A stretch of DNA of 11,265 nucleotides from an uncultured Helicobacteraceae bacterium (GTDB lineage Bacteria; Campylobacterota; Campylobacteria; Campylobacterales; UBA6016): the NCBI GenBank assembly GCA_937973585.1, contig CALJKN010000171.1, positions 1 through 11,265 on the forward strand. Reading direction: 5' to 3'. Shown here piece after piece: positions 7,458 to 11,265 of this stretch; positions within the stretch are counted from its first letter, which is position 1, and every line of letters starts with the position of its first letter. The translations under genes were made by a program, and so were the position numbers. Under the pieces are notes generated by a model that saw nothing but the letters and a program-made list of their open reading frames with translations, did no database searches and was not told where the DNA came from.

Positions 7458-8665
7458 GTTTTGGTTTTGAAGAGGCTCTTTTGGAGATAAAAAGAGGCTC
7501 TTTTGAGATAATTGACGAAGAGAAAATAAAAAAACTATTGGAGAGCTACCTAAAAGAGGGTAAGAGCTATACGGTAAAAGCAGGATTTGACCCGACTGCG
7601 CCTGATTTGCATTTAGGGCATACGGTGCTACTGAACAAGTTGGCTACATTCCAAAAATTCGGCGGCAGGGTTCAGTTTTTGATAGGCGACTTTACTGCCA
7701 TGATAGGGGATCCAACCGGAAAGAGTGAGACTAGAAAAAAACTCACAAAAGAGGATGTCCTAAAAAATGCGGAGAGCTACAAAGAGCAGGTATTTAAAGT
7801 TTTGGATCCAACCAAGACTGATATTGTATTTAATGCCGAGTGGCTAGGTGTCTTGACCCCTTACGAGATGATAGAGCTCGCAAGCCGCCAGACGGTTGCC
7901 AGAATGCTTGAAAGAGATGATTTTGATAAAAGGTTCAAATCGGGCTCGCCTATATCAATTTACGAGTTTTTATACCCGTTATTTCAAGGCTATGATAGCG
8001 TACACCTAAAGAGTGATATCGAAATAGGCGGCTCGGATCAAAAGTTTAATCTGCTGATGGGTAGACATCTGCAAGCGTCATACGGCGTTTGCAAAGAGCA
8101 GGCAGTACTTATGATGCCTATTTTGGAAGGGCTTGACGGGATACAAAAGATGAGCAAGTCTCTCGGTAACTACGTCGGGATAAATGAAGAGGCGAAAGAT
8201 ATATATGCAAAAATTCTGAGCGTTTCGGATGAGTTGATGTGGAGATACTATGAGCTTCTTAGCAAAAAAAGCCTAGCCGAAATTGCGGAGCTTAAAAATG
8301 GGGTAGCCGACGGTTCAAAACACCCTAAAAAAGTGAAAGAGGAGTTGGCTCTGGAGCTAACCGCCAGATACAAAGGTGAAGAGGCCGCAAAAGGTGCAAA
8401 GGAGGAGTTTGACAACGTATTCTCAAAAAACGAACTACCTACCGATATTGCCGAGTTTTGTATGAGTGAAGGGATTGGACTTTTGGATGCCATGAGAGAG
8501 TCGGCTGTTGCCGCTACAAACTCTGAAGCCAGAAGGGCAGTTGAGGCCGGAAGCGTAAAGATCAACGGAGAGAAAGTAACCGATTTTAAACTCTCTTTTG
8601 AGTGTGGAGAGTACATCGTTCAAGTCGGAAAACGGAAGTTTGCAAAAATTAAGGTAACAAAATGA
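7454..8665 (+). CDS. tyrS: Tyrosyl-tRNA synthetase
   Basis: Charges tRNA-Tyr with tyrosine; a class I synthetase. It has 403 residues. The HIGH motif appears as HLGH at 53-56 in DPTAPDLHLGHTVLLNKL, and the activation loop as KMSKS at 232-236. GGSDQKFN (about 192-199) belongs to the tyrosine/ATP pocket, and a C-terminal S4 RNA-binding domain covers about 340-400 (ARRAVEAGSVKINGEKV). The compact form with HLGH plus KMSKS fits the TyrZ-like branch better than the E. coli TyrS branch; I judge this from memory. The ATG at 7454 overlaps the spoT stop as ATGA, with AAGGA at 7443-7447 inside spoT, so translation is likely coupled. I see no T-box leader, and the leader-free junction leaves no room for one. 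Confidence 0.95.
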   Translation: MSFGFEEALLEIKRGSFEIIDEEKIKKLLESYLKEGKSYTVKAGFDPTAPDLHLGHTVLLNKLATFQKFGGRVQFLIGDFTAMIGDPTGKSETRKKLTKEDVLKNAESYKEQVFKVLDPTKTDIVFNAEWLGVLTPYEMIELASRQTVARMLERDDFDKRFKSGSPISIYEFLYPLFQGYDSVHLKSDIEIGGSDQKFNLLMGRHLQASYGVCKEQAVLMMPILEGLDGIQKMSKSLGNYVGINEEAKDIYAKILSVSDELMWRYYELLSKKSLAEIAELKNGVADGSKHPKKVKEELALELTARYKGEEAAKGAKEEFDNVFSKNELPTDIAEFCMSEGIGLLDAMRESAVAATNSEARRAVEAGSVKINGEKVTDFKLSFECGEYIVQVGKRKFAKIKVTK

Positions 8666-9759
8666 GTTTCGCCCCAATAAAAATCGGTAAACATGAAATC
8701 AAGATCCCTATTCTCCAAGGCGGTATGGGGGTAGGAATAAGCTGGGACGGACTGGCCGGAGCCGTTAGCGCAAACGGCGGACTAGGGATTATAAGCGCTG
8801 TCGGAACCGGATACTACGGTGATAAAAAGTTTGCAAAAAACCTAAGCTACGGCAGACCTTTCGGGTCTGAAAATTTTTATTCCAAAGAGGCTCTTTTTGA
8901 GATATTCAAAAACGCCAGAAAAGTGTGTGGGAATGCACCTCTCGGAGTTAATATCCTGTATGCAATCAACGATTACGGTAGAGTCGTGAGAGAGTCATGT
9001 GAGGCCGGTACCGATGTGATTGTTACCGGTGCAGGCTTGCCGACAAATATGCCTGAATTTACCGTAGATTTTCCGGATGTCGCTTTGGTTCCGATAGTTT
9101 CAAGCGCAAAGGCTCTAAAAATTCTCAATAAAAGATGGGAAGGTAGATATAAAAGGGTTCCGGATGCCGTGATAGTAGAGGGGCCACTCTCTGGCGGACA
9201 TCAGGGTGTGCAGTTTGAGGATTGCTATAAAGAGGAGTATCAACTAGAAAATCTAGTTCCGGAGGTTGTCGAAGAGGCCAAAAAATGGGGAAATATTCCA
9301 GTTATTGCAGCCGGGGGGATTTGGGATAACGGTGACATTAAAAAGTTTATGGCCTTAGGTGCGGACGGCGTACAGATGGGAACCAGATTTATAGCAACCG
9401 CCGAGTGTGATGCTCCGGAAGCATTCAAGCAGATGCTTGTAGAGGCAAAAGAGGAAGATATAGTGCTGATGAAATCCCCGGTAGGGTATCCGGCAAGGGG
9501 TATAAAAACTGAGCTTCTTAGAAAAATAGAGGCCAAAACTGCCCCTGACGTAAAATGCATCTCAAATTGTGTCATACCTTGTCATCAAGGGGTTGAGGCA
9601 AAAGCGGTGGGGTATTGTATCGCCGATAGATTGGCCGATGCGGCTTTCGGGGATCTGACAAACGGTCTTTATTTTTCCGGATCAAACGGTTATAGGGTGG
9701 AAAAAATAGTCTCTGTGCGGGAGCTTATGCTAGAGCTTATGACGGATGACAATTCGTAG
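8662..9759 (+). CDS. Nitronate monooxygenase-like flavin (FMN) TIM-barrel protein
   Basis: Family of 2-nitropropane dioxygenase/nitronate monooxygenase and FabK-like FMN proteins; the real substrate in this branch is not established. It has 365 residues and no signal peptide. Seen: an N-terminal PILQGGMGVGISW and GLGIISAVGTGYY for the barrel start, VTGAGLPTNMP (about 121-131), GGHQG with the likely active-site H180, and the phosphate-binding strands IPVIAAGGIWD (about 212-222) and GADGVQMGTRFI (about 233-244). Near the end are C299, C303, C307 and C319, in a C-x3-C-x3-C then GYC layout that I recall from the Helicobacter and Campylobacter homologues. The ATG at 8662 overlaps the tyrS stop as ATGA, with AAGG at 8651-8654. 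Its position between tyrS and the cell-wall amidase looks conserved in the phylum and does not itself explain a role. Confidence 0.85.
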   Translation: MSFAPIKIGKHEIKIPILQGGMGVGISWDGLAGAVSANGGLGIISAVGTGYYGDKKFAKNLSYGRPFGSENFYSKEALFEIFKNARKVCGNAPLGVNILYAINDYGRVVRESCEAGTDVIVTGAGLPTNMPEFTVDFPDVALVPIVSSAKALKILNKRWEGRYKRVPDAVIVEGPLSGGHQGVQFEDCYKEEYQLENLVPEVVEEAKKWGNIPVIAAGGIWDNGDIKKFMALGADGVQMGTRFIATAECDAPEAFKQMLVEAKEEDIVLMKSPVGYPARGIKTELLRKIEAKTAPDVKCISNCVIPCHQGVEAKAVGYCIADRLADAAFGDLTNGLYFSGSNGYRVEKIVSVRELMLELMTDDNS

Positions 9760-10948
9760 TCTTTGCCTTTGGGCATTTTTGTTTTGTGCCGCACTGTTTG
9801 CGGCGCAGACGCCGCAGATAAAAGATATCGATATAGCCGGAGATACGATATCTATAAAACTCTCAAAACAGCTCCAAACCCGTCCAAAATCTGGAAAAAT
9901 AGAGATTGACGGACAAACAAAAGAGATCCTAAGATTTTATTTTGACATAGATGCCGCTTTAACCTCAAAGCCTCCCCATTTACAACTTTCAGGCGCAAAA
10001 GACCTCAAAATAGCCCAGTTTGATAAAGATACAGTCCGTATAGCGCTAACCGCCTCTAAAGATGCAAAATTTGATGTTGACGAGAAAAAAGAGGCTATCG
10101 TCATAAAATACATAAATCAGCAGACAAACGTTCAACCAAAAAAAGAGCAAAAGCCAGAGGTAAAAGAGCAAAGGGCGGAAAAAGAGGATAAGCCGGAGCA
10201 GGCTACAAAAGAGCAGGGAAAGGATGAGATAAAAAAAGCCCCTAAAAAAGAGGAGAGTTACTTTGTCTCAAAAAGAAAAACGGTTGTTTTGGATCCGGGT
10301 CACGGCGGCAAAGACCCTGGAGCCGTCGGGATCGGTGGAATCAGAGAAAAAGACCTTGTTTTGAGGCTTTCGGAATTTTTGCGGGATATGCTACAAAAAA
10401 AAGGGTACAAGGTGTATCTGACTAGAGACAGCGATGAGTTTATTGAGCTAAGGGATAGAACCAAATTTGCGAACAAAAAAAATGCCGACTTGTTTGTTTC
10501 AATCCATGCTAATGCGATAGATACGAGATACTCAGATCCGGACAAAGCACAAGGTATAGAGACCTACTTTTTGTCCCCTGCCAGAAGTGAGCGGGCAAAA
10601 AGGGCGGCCGAAAAAGAAAATGGCGTATCTGCTATGGATTTTTTGAGCAAGCAGACGTTTTTGAATTTTTTAAATAGGGAAAAAATAGTAGCGTCAAACA
10701 AGCTTGCCATAGATGTCCAGAGGGGTATGCTCACATACGCCAAAAGCAAATATTCCCATACGGTTGACGGCGGTGTCAAAGAGGCCCCTTTTTGGGTTCT
10801 TGTCGGAGCGCTAATGCCGGCGGTACTCATAGAGATAGGGTATGTCACAAATCCGGAAGATGCCGAAAAATTATCGGAAGATTACTATAAAGCGTTACTC
10901 GCAAAGGGTATAATGGAGGGGATAGAAAACTATTTTCACAATAATTAA
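9746..10948 (+). CDS. amiA: N-acetylmuramoyl-L-alanine amidase (AMIN + Amidase_3), exported
   Basis: Zinc enzyme that cuts the amide bond between N-acetylmuramic acid and the stem peptide of peptidoglycan, used in daughter-cell separation. It has 400 residues. A signal peptide (residues 1 to about 20, MTIRSLCLWAF then AALFAA) sends it to the periplasm. A putative AMIN envelope-targeting domain spans about 22-122. A Lys/Glu/Gln-rich flexible linker (about 128-175) leads to the Amidase_3 domain (about 178-396). Zinc ligands are H186 (DPGHGG), E201 (IREKD) and H254 (SIHAN), with catalytic E363 in LIEIGYVTN. A helical insertion between H254 and E363 (about 275-345) resembles the autoinhibitory segment of AmiC-type enzymes. 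The ATG at 9746 overlaps the preceding gene by 14 nt with a poor ribosome binding site; it is supported because it gives a good signal peptide. Confidence 0.93.
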   Translation: MTIRSLCLWAFLFCAALFAAQTPQIKDIDIAGDTISIKLSKQLQTRPKSGKIEIDGQTKEILRFYFDIDAALTSKPPHLQLSGAKDLKIAQFDKDTVRIALTASKDAKFDVDEKKEAIVIKYINQQTNVQPKKEQKPEVKEQRAEKEDKPEQATKEQGKDEIKKAPKKEESYFVSKRKTVVLDPGHGGKDPGAVGIGGIREKDLVLRLSEFLRDMLQKKGYKVYLTRDSDEFIELRDRTKFANKKNADLFVSIHANAIDTRYSDPDKAQGIETYFLSPARSERAKRAAEKENGVSAMDFLSKQTFLNFLNREKIVASNKLAIDVQRGMLTYAKSKYSHTVDGGVKEAPFWVLVGALMPAVLIEIGYVTNPEDAEKLSEDYYKALLAKGIMEGIENYFHNN

Positions 10949-10957
10949 GGGGTCACA

Positions 10958-11265
10958 ATGGAAATATACTCCTATTACCTCGAAAAAGCTCCCGCAAAAG
11001 AGGAGATAGAGCTAAGGCTCGGTGTCCGCTTTGAAAAGGTTTTAGAGAAAGCCTATTACGTCAAGATAACGGATGAAAAATACATCTTTTTGACCGCTTT
11101 TAACTGCATAACATTTATCGGATTCGACAAAGACGGGATAACGACTATTCTGCGGCCGGTCAAAAATGAAATAGCGTTTGGGCACATAAACCAAGACTAC
11201 ATAGTCGAGATAGACGGCTCTATTCAGCATAACTTTAAAATTACAAATTCAAAAATTCTCCTCTC
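10958..11265 (+). CDS. Hypothetical protein, possibly RMD1/DUF155 family (3' truncated)
   Basis: The frame runs from ATG at 10958 past the right edge; about 102 residues are visible. The start is well supported by AAGGGG at 10947-10952, 5 nt upstream, and lies 9 nt after the amiA stop, so it probably belongs to the same operon. The protein starts MEIYSYYLEKAP, has no signal peptide or membrane helix in the visible part, and alternates short hydrophobic strands with charged turns. The stretch KYIFLTAFNCITFIGF followed by IVEIDGS and NFKITNSKILL recalls the N-terminal beta-rich part of RMD1/YagE (DUF155) proteins, but the diagnostic helical C-terminal half is outside the window. The family call is tentative; that it is a real gene is more certain. 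Confidence 0.6.
   Translation, partial: MEIYSYYLEKAPAKEEIELRLGVRFEKVLEKAYYVKITDEKYIFLTAFNCITFIGFDKDGITTILRPVKNEIAFGHINQDYIVEIDGSIQHNFKITNSKILL

Noticed and set aside
8248..8677. Minus-strand open frames opposite the end of tyrS
   Set aside because: They lie opposite the S4-domain part of tyrS, overlap each other, and show no family features.
11042..11230. Minus-strand open frame near the right edge
   Set aside because: The opposing plus-strand gene starts with a strong ribosome binding site at proper spacing and runs uninterrupted, so the antisense frame is not needed.

Overview
The window looks like chromosomal DNA from a member of the Campylobacterota (formerly Epsilonproteobacteria). The main reason is the gene order pyrH-rpoZ-spoT-tyrS-(nitronate monooxygenase-like)-amiA, which I recall from Campylobacter and relatives. 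A T-rich tract running into a perfect TATAAT, without a clear -35 box, also fits this group, as do the frequent ATA and AGA codons and the close packing of genes. I cannot name the genus. All genes I support lie on the + strand. I see no RNA genes, CRISPR arrays, insertion sequences or rho-independent terminators, and no gap between genes exceeds about 55 bases.

Region A (1-4291) reads as a signalling module. It starts with the 3' part of a large exported or surface protein, Ser/Gly/Asn-rich with a TbpB-like end, of the kind usually annotated as FecR-domain protein in this phylum. Next comes a 714-residue membrane-bound CHASE2 class III nucleotidyl cyclase with every catalytic residue visible. 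The last gene is a cytoplasmic metallo-beta-lactamase-fold protein resembling class II 3',5'-cyclic-nucleotide phosphodiesterases. Together they could be an envelope sensor, a cyclic-nucleotide synthase and the matching hydrolase in one operon. This is the most interesting part of the window.

Region B (4292-10948) is a housekeeping and stringent-response operon. A promoter at about 4303-4320 lies just before pyrH (UMP kinase), and shows that pyrH begins at a TTG at 4345 and not at the upstream GTG. Then follow rpoZ (RNA polymerase omega), a bifunctional-type spoT/rel (ppGpp synthetase/hydrolase), tyrS, a flavin TIM-barrel nitronate monooxygenase-like protein with a cysteine cluster, and an exported AMIN-Amidase_3 peptidoglycan amidase. 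Three junctions overlap (4, 4 and 14 nt), which suggests translational coupling.

Region C (10958 to the right edge) is the 5' part of one more gene, closely linked to the operon. It is possibly an RMD1/DUF155-family protein, but this is weakly supported.
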